The notes under the pieces: generated by a model | The model's database searches: none | Told to the model about the DNA's origin: nothing | What the model saw: the letters and a program-made list of their open reading frames with translations, nothing else | DNA from: an uncultured Variovorax sp. | GTDB lineage: Bacteria > Pseudomonadota > Gammaproteobacteria > Burkholderiales > Burkholderiaceae | Reading direction: 5' to 3' | DNA: 7,828 nucleotides | NCBI GenBank assembly: GCA_946478645.1 | Contig: CAMLCW010000246.1 | Location: 1 to 7,828, forward strand | Part shown: positions 1-6,090 of the stretch, piece after piece | Layout: every line of letters begins with the position of its first letter | Numbering within the stretch: the first letter of the stretch is position 1 | Made by a program: the position numbers and the translations under genes

Positions 1-572
1 GCCGCGAGCTCGGCCTCGCTCATGTGATCGGTGCCCACGGGCCGTTCGGGAATCACGAGGTAGCGCACTTCGGCGGTCGAGTCCCAGACGCGGATGCGCG
101 TCGTCTCGGGCAACACCGTGCCGAAGTCGGCGAGCACGCCGCGCGGGTCTTTCACGGCACGCGAGCGGTAGGGCGCGCTCTTGTACCAGGTGGGCGGCAG
201 CCCGAGCACCGGCCACGGATAGCAGCTGCACAAGGTGCAGACCACCATGTGGTGCAGCTCGGCAGTGTTGGCCACCGCCACCATGTGCTCGCCCTGGCGG
301 CCGGTGTAGCCGAGCGAGGCGATCGCGGCGGTGGCGTCCTGCAGCAGCCATTCGCGGAATGCCGGATCGACCCAGGCCCGTGCCACCACGCGCGCGCCGT
401 TGCGCGGGCCGATGCGGGTCTGGTAGGTGTCGATCAGCACGTCGAGCGCGGCCGGATCGATGTAACCCTTCTCGGCCAGCACGCTCTCGAGCGCGCGCAC
501 GCGCAGGTCCATCTCGCCGAGCGCGTTGTGGTCGTGGTGGTCATGCCCGTCGTGGTGGTGTTCTTGGGTCAT
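1..572 (-). CDS. nthA: Nitrile hydratase alpha subunit, cobalt type (3' end cut by window edge)
   Basis: This is the alpha subunit of nitrile hydratase, which hydrates nitriles to amides in the cytoplasm as a complex with a beta subunit. Reading right to left from the ATG at 572-570, 190 codons are visible before the left edge. Family members are usually about 200-210 residues, so only a short C-terminal tail is missing. The metal-binding signature [16 protein letters not shown] lies at residues 112-127; Cys112, Cys115 and Cys117 would be the metal ligands. Thr as the second residue of that motif is typical of cobalt enzymes, while iron enzymes usually have Ser. Further family marks are WYKS at 129-132 and the stretch [18 protein letters not shown] near 160-178. 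The N-terminus is unusually His/Asp rich (7 His and 3 Asp in the first 16 residues). No well-placed Shine-Dalgarno sequence is visible. Alpha is the first gene of its unit here, so the beta subunit and activator are expected beyond the left edge. The related thiocyanate hydrolase gamma subunit is a less likely alternative. Confidence 0.93.
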   Translation of the reverse strand, partial: MTQEHHHDGHDHHDHNALGEMDLRVRALESVLAEKGYIDPAALDVLIDTYQTRIGPRNGARVVARAWVDPAFREWLLQDATAAIASLGYTGRQGEHMVAVANTAELHHMVVCTLCSCYPWPVLGLPPTWYKSAPYRSRAVKDPRGVLADFGTVLPETTRIRVWDSTAEVRYLVIPERPVGTDHMSEAELA

Positions 573-646
573 CCTGCGATGCTACGCGCTCCCACTTAAA
601 ATTCGAAACCCCGCCCGGCCGGCCGCCCTGCCCGACTCCACCGCCC
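573..646. promoter_or_regulatory. Divergent intergenic region between nthA and thyA
   Basis: This 74-bp gap separates two divergently oriented genes, so promoters for both probably lie in or near it. The clearest element is TAAAAT at 597-602, one mismatch from the sigma-70 -10 consensus in the thyA direction. The hexamer 17 bp upstream (574-579, CTGCGA) matches the -35 consensus at only 3 of 6 positions. A perfect 10-bp palindrome, CGGCCGGCCG, lies at 616-625 in the would-be thyA leader. No good promoter can be assigned for nthA. The region is suggestive only. Confidence 0.3.
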
Positions 647-1489
647 ATGACGCCCACATCCTCCCGCCCCGTCCGCTCCCAGTACGAAGACTTCATGCGC
701 CACGTCGACACGCACGGCGTGCACAAGGGCGACCGCACCGGCACCGGCACCAAGAGCGTGTTCGGCTACCAGATGCGCTTCGACCTGAACGAAGGCTTTC
801 CGCTCGTGACCACCAAGAAGGTGCACTTGAAGTCCATCATCCAGGAACTGCTGTGGTTCCTGACCGGCTCGAGCAACAACAACTGGCTCAAGGAACGCGG
901 CGTCTCCATCTGGGACGAGTGGGCGCGCGAAGACGGCGACCTGGGCCCGGTGTACGGCGTGCAGTGGCGCAGCTGGCCAACGCCCGACGGCGGCCACATC
1001 GACCAGATCTCGGAAGTCGTCAAGACGCTGAAGACCAACCCCGATTCGCGCCGCATCATCGTGAGCGCCTGGAACGTGGCCGAGCTTTCGAAGATGGCGC
1101 TGATGCCCTGCCACGCCTTCTTCCAGTTCTACGTGGCGCCGCCGCAGGCGAGCGGCGAGCGCGGCAAGCTGAGCTGCCAGCTCTACCAGCGCAGCGCCGA
1201 CATCTTCCTCGGCGTGCCGTTCAACATCGCGAGCTACGCGCTGCTCACGCACATGATGGCGCAGCAGTGCGATCTCGACGTGGGCGACTTCATCTGGACC
1301 GGCGGCGACTGCCACATCTACAGCAACCACGCCGAGCAGGTGGCGCTGCAGCTGAGCCGCACGCCCCACGCCTACCCGACGCTCCACATCCAGCGCCGGC
1401 CCGATTCGATCTTCGGCTATGAATACGAGGACTTCGAGGTGCGCGATTACCGGCATCACGAGGCGATCAAGGCGCCCGTGGCGGTGTGA
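647..1489 (+). CDS. thyA: Thymidylate synthase
   Basis: ThyA converts dUMP to dTMP using methylenetetrahydrofolate and releases dihydrofolate; it is a cytoplasmic homodimer. The 280-aa product carries the whole family pattern. DRTGTGT at 29-35 includes the phosphate-binding Arg30. SRR at 134-136 supplies the arginines that reach across the dimer. The catalytic Cys155 lies in [16 protein letters not shown] with Asp185 and Asn193 in FNIASY, plus His223 and Tyr225 in GGDCHIY, bind the nucleotide. The ending IKAPVAV matches the usual C-terminal closing peptide. Compared with E. coli ThyA (264 aa) there are about 9 extra N-terminal residues and a roughly 7-residue insertion after FYVA (around 164-172), before the GKLSC strand. 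The start at 647 is the first ATG upstream of the conserved QYEDFM stretch; it has no recognisable Shine-Dalgarno sequence. folA follows 16 nt downstream. Confidence 0.98.
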   Translation: MTPTSSRPVRSQYEDFMRHVDTHGVHKGDRTGTGTKSVFGYQMRFDLNEGFPLVTTKKVHLKSIIQELLWFLTGSSNNNWLKERGVSIWDEWAREDGDLGPVYGVQWRSWPTPDGGHIDQISEVVKTLKTNPDSRRIIVSAWNVAELSKMALMPCHAFFQFYVAPPQASGERGKLSCQLYQRSADIFLGVPFNIASYALLTHMMAQQCDLDVGDFIWTGGDCHIYSNHAEQVALQLSRTPHAYPTLHIQRRPDSIFGYEYEDFEVRDYRHHEAIKAPVAV

Positions 1490-1505
1490 ACGAAAGGTTC
1501 GCATC
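1483..1505 (+). promoter_or_regulatory. Stem-loop in the thyA-folA junction holding the folA ribosome binding site
   Basis: The 23 nt ending just before the folA ATG can fold as a 9-bp stem (1483-1491 with 1497-1505) around a 5-nt loop, GAAAG (1492-1496). Seven pairs are Watson-Crick and two are G-U wobbles (1487 with 1501, 1484 with 1504). The wobbles pair only in plus-strand RNA, the sense of the genes. The likely folA Shine-Dalgarno sequence, GAAAGG at 1492-1497, sits in the loop and the first 3' stem base, 8 nt from the ATG. The thyA stop codon (1487-1489) lies in the 5' arm. The fold is directly readable from the sequence. A regulatory role in folA initiation or coupling to thyA translation is inference, and a chance hairpin is possible. 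Confidence 0.35.
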
Positions 1506-2024
1506 ATGACGACACCGCGCATCAACCTGATCTACGCGCGCGCCGCCAACGGCGTGATCGGCATCAAGGGCACCATGCCCTGGCACCTGCCCGAGGACAT
1601 GGTGCACTTCAAGACGCAGACGGCCGGCGCGCCGGTCGTCATGGGGCGCAAGACCTGGGATTCGCTGCCCCCGCGCTTCCGCCCGCTGCCGGGGCGGCAC
1701 AACATCGTGATCACGCGCCAGGACGACTGGAAGGCCGAAGGCGCGCACCGCGCCGCGAGCCTCGCCGAAGCGCTCGCGCTCTGCGACGAGACGCAGGTGC
1801 CCGACGTCTGGATCATCGGCGGCGCGCAGATCTATGCACTGGCCGAACCGCTGGCCTCGCGCGTGGTGGTGACCGAGCTCGCGCGCGACTACGAAGGCGA
1901 TGCGCATGCGCCCGCGCTCTCGCCTGCGACGTGGCGCGAGACCCGGCGCGAAGCGCATGTCTCGGTCAAGGAGGGCCTGCCCTTCGCGTTCGTGACCTAC
2001 GAACGCATCGCCGACGCGCAATGA
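1506..2024 (+). CDS. folA: Dihydrofolate reductase
   Basis: FolA reduces dihydrofolate to tetrahydrofolate with NADPH, regenerating the cofactor oxidised by ThyA immediately upstream. The 172-aa length is normal for a chromosomal bacterial enzyme (E. coli 159 aa). Visible motifs are the N-terminal strand with ANGVIG at 14-19, and MPWHLPEDMVHFK at 24-36, containing Trp26, the catalytic acidic Asp31 and substrate-contacting Phe35. GRKTWDSLP at 47-55 belongs to the NADPH-binding region, as does WIIGGAQIY at 102-110 with its paired glycines. VVTEL at 121-125 has the conserved Thr123. The start at 1506 is supported by GAAAGG eight bases upstream and by the family's N-terminal strand beginning at once (INLIYARA). 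The stop codon overlaps the ATG of the next gene (ATGA at 2021-2024), which suggests translational coupling. It looks like the housekeeping enzyme rather than an acquired trimethoprim-resistance type. Confidence 0.97.
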   Translation: MTTPRINLIYARAANGVIGIKGTMPWHLPEDMVHFKTQTAGAPVVMGRKTWDSLPPRFRPLPGRHNIVITRQDDWKAEGAHRAASLAEALALCDETQVPDVWIIGGAQIYALAEPLASRVVVTELARDYEGDAHAPALSPATWRETRREAHVSVKEGLPFAFVTYERIADAQ

Positions 2025-3121
2025 GCGCTGTTCCGCTCGGCCGCCGCGCCCTGCTCGCCGGCGCCGCGCTGGGCCTCGGCCTTGCACCGCTGGCGGCGCT
2101 GCGGGCCGCGGAGCCGCTCGAGCCCGACGAGGAAGCGCTGTTCATGCCCGGTACCGCGCGCCCCACGCCCGACGGCCGGCTCGAGGTCGACGTGCACGCA
2201 TGGGTCTACGAGCGCGAGCGCCGCTGGGGCCTCAATGCGGTGTTCGCGCGCTACCTCGGACTCGACCTCGCCAAGCTCTCGCCCGCGGCGCGGCTGCGCT
2301 TCAACCAGCGCACCGCGCTGTTCCACGCCGAGTCGGAGCAGGGCAAGGTGTTCGAACTCGACTTCGATGGCGTCGAGCGGCGCGTTAGCGCACCGCCCTC
2401 GGGCGCCGACGGCCGCGTGAACCTGCGCGTGGTGGTCGAGGTTCCCGCGGACGCGCTGGCCGGCGAATGGCAGAAGTTCCACGCCGTGACCGGTCCGGGC
2501 GAACTGCTGCATCGCTTCAGGGGCCAGGCGCTGATCGTTCCGGCCGAGGGTCTTTCGGTCATCTCCGACATCGACGACACCATCAAGCGCACGCAGGTGC
2601 GCGACCGGCGCGAGATGCTGCTGAACACCTTCGCGCGCCGCTTCGAGCCCGCGCCCGGCATGGCGGACAGCTATCGCACGATGGCGCAGGCGCCCGGCAC
2701 CCGCTTCCACTACCTGTCGGCCAGCCCGATACAGCTCTACCCGGCGCTGGCCGATTTCCTGCGCGACGCGAACTTTCCGCCCGGCAGCATGCACCTGCGC
2801 GAAAGCACGACCTGGCGCACGCTGATCCCCGGCGACCAGGATTCGCGCACGCACAAGCTCGGGCAGATCGAACGCCTGCTGGCCGAGTTTCCGCTGCGCC
2901 GTTTCATGCTCGTGGGCGACTCGGGCGAGAGCGATCCAGAGATCTACGGGCAGGTGGCGCGCGCGCATCCGGGCCGCATCGCGCACATCGCGATCCGCAA
3001 CGTGACGGGCGAAGCCGCCAATGCCAGGCGCTACGCACGCGCATTCGACGGGCTCGACGCTGCGCTGTGGGAAGTGTTCCCCGGCGACCGGACGCCCGCC
3101 GCCTCGGGATTTGCGCGATAG
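2021..3121 (+). CDS. Exported App1-like (DUF2183) phosphatase
   Basis: This 366-aa protein belongs to the App1/DUF2183 family, whose yeast founder App1 is a magnesium-dependent phosphatidate phosphatase with HAD-like DxDxT chemistry. The catalytic block covers about residues 178-330. VISDIDDTIK at 180-189 carries Asp183, Asp185 and Thr187. YLSASP at 231-236 is the second motif, followed by HKL with Lys279. LVGDSGESD at 297-305 contributes Asp300 and Asp305. Residues 50-175 look like the family's N-terminal region. The N-terminus resembles a twin-arginine signal peptide: Arg8-Arg9 followed by Ala-Leu-Leu, a hydrophobic stretch to about 28, and Ala-rich cleavage candidates near 28-30. A periplasmic location is therefore likely. 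The start ATG overlaps the folA stop by ATGA and has no strong ribosome binding site of its own, which supports coupling to folA. Activity on phosphatidic acid or any other lipid in this bacterium is inference; the substrate is unknown. Confidence 0.88.
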   Translation: MSAVPLGRRALLAGAALGLGLAPLAALRAAEPLEPDEEALFMPGTARPTPDGRLEVDVHAWVYERERRWGLNAVFARYLGLDLAKLSPAARLRFNQRTALFHAESEQGKVFELDFDGVERRVSAPPSGADGRVNLRVVVEVPADALAGEWQKFHAVTGPGELLHRFRGQALIVPAEGLSVISDIDDTIKRTQVRDRREMLLNTFARRFEPAPGMADSYRTMAQAPGTRFHYLSASPIQLYPALADFLRDANFPPGSMHLRESTTWRTLIPGDQDSRTHKLGQIERLLAEFPLRRFMLVGDSGESDPEIYGQVARAHPGRIAHIAIRNVTGEAANARRYARAFDGLDAALWEVFPGDRTPAASGFAR

Positions 3122-3144
3122 CCGAACGGCACGCAACAAATTCA

Positions 3145-3173
3145 GCGCCAAGGTTTCAAGGCGCAAGTGAAAC
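3145..3173 (+). repeat. Interleaved inverted repeats with possible pseudoknot topology
   Basis: Two perfect inverted repeats interlock. GCGCC (3145-3149) pairs with GGCGC (3160-3164), and GTTTCA (3153-3158) pairs with TGAAAC (3168-3173). The second 5' arm lies in the loop of the first stem, so the two form either mutually exclusive hairpins or an H-type pseudoknot with connecting loops of 3, 1 and 3 nt. The element starts 23 nt after the App1-like stop codon. It lacks a T run, so it is not a standard terminator. The pairing is seen in the sequence; any folding or function is inference. Confidence 0.3.
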
Positions 3174-3182
3174 GAATACTTC

Positions 3183-3205
3183 CGTACGCGTAAGAAAGGC
3201 GTGCG
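3183..3205 (+). repeat. Stem-loop, 7 bp
   Basis: CGTACGC (3183-3189) can pair with GCGTGCG (3199-3205) as six Watson-Crick pairs plus one U-G wobble around a 9-nt purine-rich loop. The wobble favours plus-strand RNA. The 5' arm overlaps a perfect 8-bp DNA palindrome, TACGCGTA, at 3185-3192, which could alternatively be a protein-binding half of an operator. There is no T run, so a terminator role is unlikely. Confidence 0.25.
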
Positions 3206-3212
3206 TTGCGAA

Positions 3213-3254
3213 GGGATTAGGCACAAATGTGAAATTTTGCGCAGAATAAATCCC
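3213..3254. repeat. Interrupted inverted repeat upstream of the 79-aa gene
   Basis: GGGATT (3213-3218) is matched by AATCCC (3249-3254). Inside it, GCACAAA (3221-3227) pairs with TTTGCGC (3236-3242) except for one central mismatch (3223 against 3240), which becomes a G-U pair only in minus-strand RNA. The loop is 8 nt, with a short asymmetric internal bulge. Also inside is the small dyad CACAAATGTG (3222-3231), which may instead be a DNA-binding site. It ends 14 nt before the AAGGAG ribosome binding site. Confidence 0.25.
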
Positions 3255-3268
3255 ATGCCCATCTAGAC

Positions 3269-3274
3269 AAGGAG
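3269..3274 (+). promoter_or_regulatory. Strong ribosome binding site of the 79-aa gene
   Basis: AAGGAG lies 7 nt before the ATG at 3282, near-ideal sequence and spacing. It is the best Shine-Dalgarno match in the window. It settles the start at 3282 over the in-frame ATG at 3288 and argues that this short frame is really translated. Confidence 0.8.
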
Positions 3275-3281
3275 ACGGCTC

Positions 3282-3521
3282 ATGTCCATGGAGTTTCTTC
3301 GCGTCATTGCCGAACAGAAGCTGCCCTACGTCGTCCACACGCCCGCAGACATCGACCGCCTGCGCGTGCTGCGCGCCGCCGAGTTGGTGACGGCCTTCAT
3401 CCCGCCGTCGACCCATGCGCCCGACGGCCGCGCGATCCGTGAGCTCGCGCAGGTCGAGTCGATCACGGCCAAGGGCCGGCTGGCGCTGAACAAGGCGACC
3501 TCGGCCTTCATCGAGCTTTGA
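3282..3521 (+). CDS. Small conserved-looking protein of unknown function, 79 aa
   Basis: I do not recognise a named family. The product begins MSMEFLRVIAEQKLPYVV and is predicted soluble, with no signal peptide or membrane segment. Residues 23-40 (ADIDRLRVLRAAELVTAFIP) look like a helix running into a Pro-Pro turn at 41-42. Residues 53-79 (from REL to IEL) form a second mostly helical part containing ITAKGRLAL, which resembles the short helix-turn pattern of small winged-helix-like or toxin-partner proteins. That resemblance is too weak to assign a function. Reality as a gene is supported by the ideal AAGGAG at 3269-3274, codon use matching the neighbours, and placement in an otherwise unexplained gap. 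There are no Cys residues. Its last 14 nt overlap the 3' end of ligD on the opposite strand. It could belong to the upstream plus-strand unit or have its own promoter; no clear promoter was found. Confidence 0.8.
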   Translation: MSMEFLRVIAEQKLPYVVHTPADIDRLRVLRAAELVTAFIPPSTHAPDGRAIRELAQVESITAKGRLALNKATSAFIEL

Positions 3522-6069
3522 ACCCGAGCTTTCTCATGGCCGCACCCGGACTGACCGCGGCCTTCGCATAGCCCTCCCACGGCGTGTTGCCCCGGTCGAG
3601 CCGGGCATGGATGTTTCGCAGGTTCCACTGCGCACCGCCCGTGAGCGAGGGCACCTCTTCCCAATCCACCGGCACCGACACGCCCATGCCCGGCCGCGCG
3701 CGCACCGACCACGCGCAGACCGTGGTGGCACCGAAGCCGTTGCGCAGGTAGTCGATGAAGATGCGGCCGACGCGGTTGGCCGGCCCGCTTTTGGCGACGA
3801 ACATCTGCGGCACGGTGCGCGCCATGTGCCGCACGATGGCCTGCGAGAAATCCTTCACCGTGTCCCAGTCGTACTGGCGCTTGAGCGGCACCACCACGTG
3901 CAGCCCCTTGCCGCCGCTGGTCTTGCAGAAGCACGGCAGCGCCAGTTCGTCGAGCACCACACGCATCAGCTCGGCCGCCTGCAGCAGCATCGGCCAGCCC
4001 ACGCCTTCGCCGGGGTCGAGGTCGAAGGTCATGCGGTCCGGCTTGGCGATCAGCGTCTTCACGCCGTTCCAGGTGTGGAACTCGACCACGTTCATCTGCG
4101 CCGCGCTCAGCAGCCCGAGCGGCCCCGCGATCTCGATCAGTTCGGGATGCGAAGGCCAGAGCCCGCGATCGAGCTGCCGCACACCGTCCATCTGGCCGGC
4201 CTCGACGTGCTTCTGGAAGAAGTGCTGGCCCGCGATGCCCTGCGGTGCACGCACGAAGGACACGGGCCGCCCCTTGAGGTGCGCCATCATGAGCGGCGCG
4301 ACGAGCCCGTAGAACCGGACCACCTCCACCTTGGTGATGCCGGTGGACGGATCGACCACGCGGTCGGCATGCGAGATCTTGAAGTTCGCGGGCAGCGTGG
4401 CGGCGGGTGCGGGCTCAGCTTCACGGGCCGATGCCGCCTTGGCGTTGCGCGGCTGGTGCACCGGCTTCTCGCGCACGATCGCCTTGGCCGGCTTGTCCGC
4501 GCGCACGCCGCGGAACACCGGATGGCGCACATGGCCGTCCTGGGTCCAGTCGGAAAAACTCACCTCGGCCAGCAGCACGGGCTCGACCCAGTGCGCGCGG
4601 CGGTCGTTCTCGGTCGGGTTCTTGAACGGCCGCCGGTCGGTCGCGAGCGGCTCGAGGCGCTGCAGCATCTCCCTGAGGCTTCGGTCGTTGAAGCCCGCAC
4701 CCACGCCGCCCGAATAGACGAGATCGCCCTTCTCGTCGTGCACGCCGATCAAGAGCGCACCGATGCCCACGCGCGAGCCCTTGGGGTCGGTGTAGCCACC
4801 GATGACGAACTCCTGCCGGCGCGAGCACTTGAGCTTGATCCAGTCGGGCGAGCGGCGCGATGCATAGCTGCTGTCCTTGCGCTTGCCGATCACGCCTTCG
4901 AGCCCGATCTTGCAGGCCGAGGCGACGATGTCCTCGGGCGGCGCGTCGAAGACCTCGCTGAAGCGGATGGCAGGCGGCGCCTTCACCAGCAGCGACTGCA
5001 GCAGCGCGCGGCGCTCGACCAGCGGCACGCCCGTGAGATCGAAACCGCCGTAGTGCGGCAGGTCGAACAGGAAGTAGACGATGTCGCCCGTCTTCGCGCT
5101 GTCGAAGGCGTTCTGCAGCGCCTGGAAGTCGGTGGCGCCGCCCTCGTCGAGCATGACGATCTCGCCGTCGAGCCAGCACGGCGCGAGCTTCAAGCGCGCG
5201 ATGGCGCGCACGAGCTCCGGCATGCGCGCGCTCCAGTCATGCCCGTTGCGCGTGAAGAGCTGCACGCCATCGGCATCGACGCGCGCCAGCAGGCGGTAGC
5301 CGTCGAACTTGATCTCGTAAAGCCAGTTGCCCGGGTCGGGCGGCGGGCCGTCGACCAGCGTCGCGAGCAGCGGCGAGAGCTTGGCCGGCAGCGCGGCCTC
5401 GACCGCATCGGCCGGCAGGCGCGCCCTGGCCTTGCCGCGCCGCGCCTTCACGGCCGGTGGCGCGGCCGCAGGCGACGCTGCCGCAGACGGTGAAGCGGGC
5501 GTTGCCGCGGGCATCGGCAGCGCCGCGACGCTGTCGGGAAACTGGTCGACCACGCTGAACTCGCTCGCAGGCCGCGCGAAGCCGTCGTGCTCCTTGATCA
5601 GCAGCCAGGCGTCCTGCTTGTCGTCCTTCTTGCCATGCATGCGCACCAGCGCCCACCTGCCGCGCAGCTTGTAGCCATGCAGCTCGAACTTGATGTTGCC
5701 CGCACGGTACCCTTTCCGCGGGTCGCCGATCGGCACCCAGGTGCCCTTGTCCCAGACGATCACCTTGCCGGCGCCATACTGTTTGGCGGGTATCTCGCCC
5801 TCGAACTGGTTGTAGGAGATCGGATGGTCTTCCACATGCACGGCCATGCGCTTGTCGTGCGTGTCGTAGCTCGGCCCCTTCGGCACGGCCCAGCTCTTCA
5901 TCGTGCCATCGAGCTCGATGCGGAAGTCGTAGTGCAGCCGGCGCGCCCAGTGCTTCTGCACCACGAACTGCAGCGCGCCGGGGAGCGAGGCGCCGCCCTC
6001 CTCCGGCTCGGGCGTGACACCGAAGTTGCGCTTCTCCTTGTAGCGTTTCAGGGGGCTTGCGCGGGCCAT
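3508..6069 (-). CDS. ligD: DNA ligase D (phosphoesterase-ligase-polymerase)
   Basis: LigD is the multifunctional end-processing and ATP-dependent ligation enzyme of bacterial non-homologous end joining, normally recruited by Ku. The 853-aa protein has the domain order of Pseudomonas aeruginosa LigD (840 aa). The 3'-phosphoesterase covers about 10-180, with His40, His46 and Asp48 in QKHWARRLHYDFRIELDG and His82 in EDHPISY. The ligase covers about 225-525, with nucleotidyl Lys254 in EIKFDGYR, DGE at 301-303, EGVIGKRK at 391-398 and WIKLK at 410-414. The primase-like polymerase covers about 560-850, with Asp683 and Asp685 in TFDLDPGEG, SGGKGLHV at 718-725 and Asp773 in FIDYLRNG. All expected catalytic residues are present. 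An Ala/Pro-rich then basic linker at about 183-218 joins the first two domains, and a basic, Ala-rich linker at about 525-560 joins the last two. AGGAAG (6077-6082) lies 7 nt before the start. ligD is the last gene of the minus-strand unit. No ku gene is visible. Confidence 0.97.
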   Translation of the reverse strand: MARASPLKRYKEKRNFGVTPEPEEGGASLPGALQFVVQKHWARRLHYDFRIELDGTMKSWAVPKGPSYDTHDKRMAVHVEDHPISYNQFEGEIPAKQYGAGKVIVWDKGTWVPIGDPRKGYRAGNIKFELHGYKLRGRWALVRMHGKKDDKQDAWLLIKEHDGFARPASEFSVVDQFPDSVAALPMPAATPASPSAAASPAAAPPAVKARRGKARARLPADAVEAALPAKLSPLLATLVDGPPPDPGNWLYEIKFDGYRLLARVDADGVQLFTRNGHDWSARMPELVRAIARLKLAPCWLDGEIVMLDEGGATDFQALQNAFDSAKTGDIVYFLFDLPHYGGFDLTGVPLVERRALLQSLLVKAPPAIRFSEVFDAPPEDIVASACKIGLEGVIGKRKDSSYASRRSPDWIKLKCSRRQEFVIGGYTDPKGSRVGIGALLIGVHDEKGDLVYSGGVGAGFNDRSLREMLQRLEPLATDRRPFKNPTENDRRAHWVEPVLLAEVSFSDWTQDGHVRHPVFRGVRADKPAKAIVREKPVHQPRNAKAASAREAEPAPAATLPANFKISHADRVVDPSTGITKVEVVRFYGLVAPLMMAHLKGRPVSFVRAPQGIAGQHFFQKHVEAGQMDGVRQLDRGLWPSHPELIEIAGPLGLLSAAQMNVVEFHTWNGVKTLIAKPDRMTFDLDPGEGVGWPMLLQAAELMRVVLDELALPCFCKTSGGKGLHVVVPLKRQYDWDTVKDFSQAIVRHMARTVPQMFVAKSGPANRVGRIFIDYLRNGFGATTVCAWSVRARPGMGVSVPVDWEEVPSLTGGAQWNLRNIHARLDRGNTPWEGYAKAAVSPGAAMRKLGFKAR

Positions 6070-6090
6070 GGCCGATCTTCCTTTTTCTTT

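Larger units (their letters stand above)
3122..3281. other. Structured intergenic region before the 79-aa gene
   Basis: This 160-nt gap is the only sizeable non-coding stretch in the window and is visibly AT-richer than its neighbours, especially 3211-3250. It contains a series of inverted repeats: overlapping pairs at 3145-3173, a 7-bp stem at 3183-3205 and an interrupted stem at 3213-3254. These precede the ribosome binding site at 3269-3274. No convincing -35/-10 pair could be found. No stem is followed by a T run, so there is no clear intrinsic terminator for the thyA-folA-App1 unit. The region must contain an operon end, a promoter for the small gene, or a processed leader. Which of these applies cannot be read from the sequence alone. 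Confidence 0.4.

Noticed and set aside
359..646. Extension of thyA upstream to an ATG at 359
   Set aside because: It would run through the divergent nitrile hydratase gene and add about 96 Arg-rich residues absent from thymidylate synthases.
3145..3164. Intrinsic terminator after the App1-like gene
   Set aside because: The 5-bp stem with a 10-nt loop is not followed by a T run on the plus strand, so it lacks the defining feature.
1997..3262. Minus-strand open frame (about 421 codons) antisense to the App1-like gene
   Set aside because: The plus-strand frame has the full DxDxT motif set and ATGA coupling. The antisense product has no motif and no ribosome binding site was seen.
3607..5493. 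Long plus-strand open frame (about 628 codons) antisense to ligD
   Set aside because: High-GC genes leave long stop-free frames on the opposite strand. The translation is Arg/His/Ala-rich with no motifs, while the minus-strand frame encodes an intact LigD.
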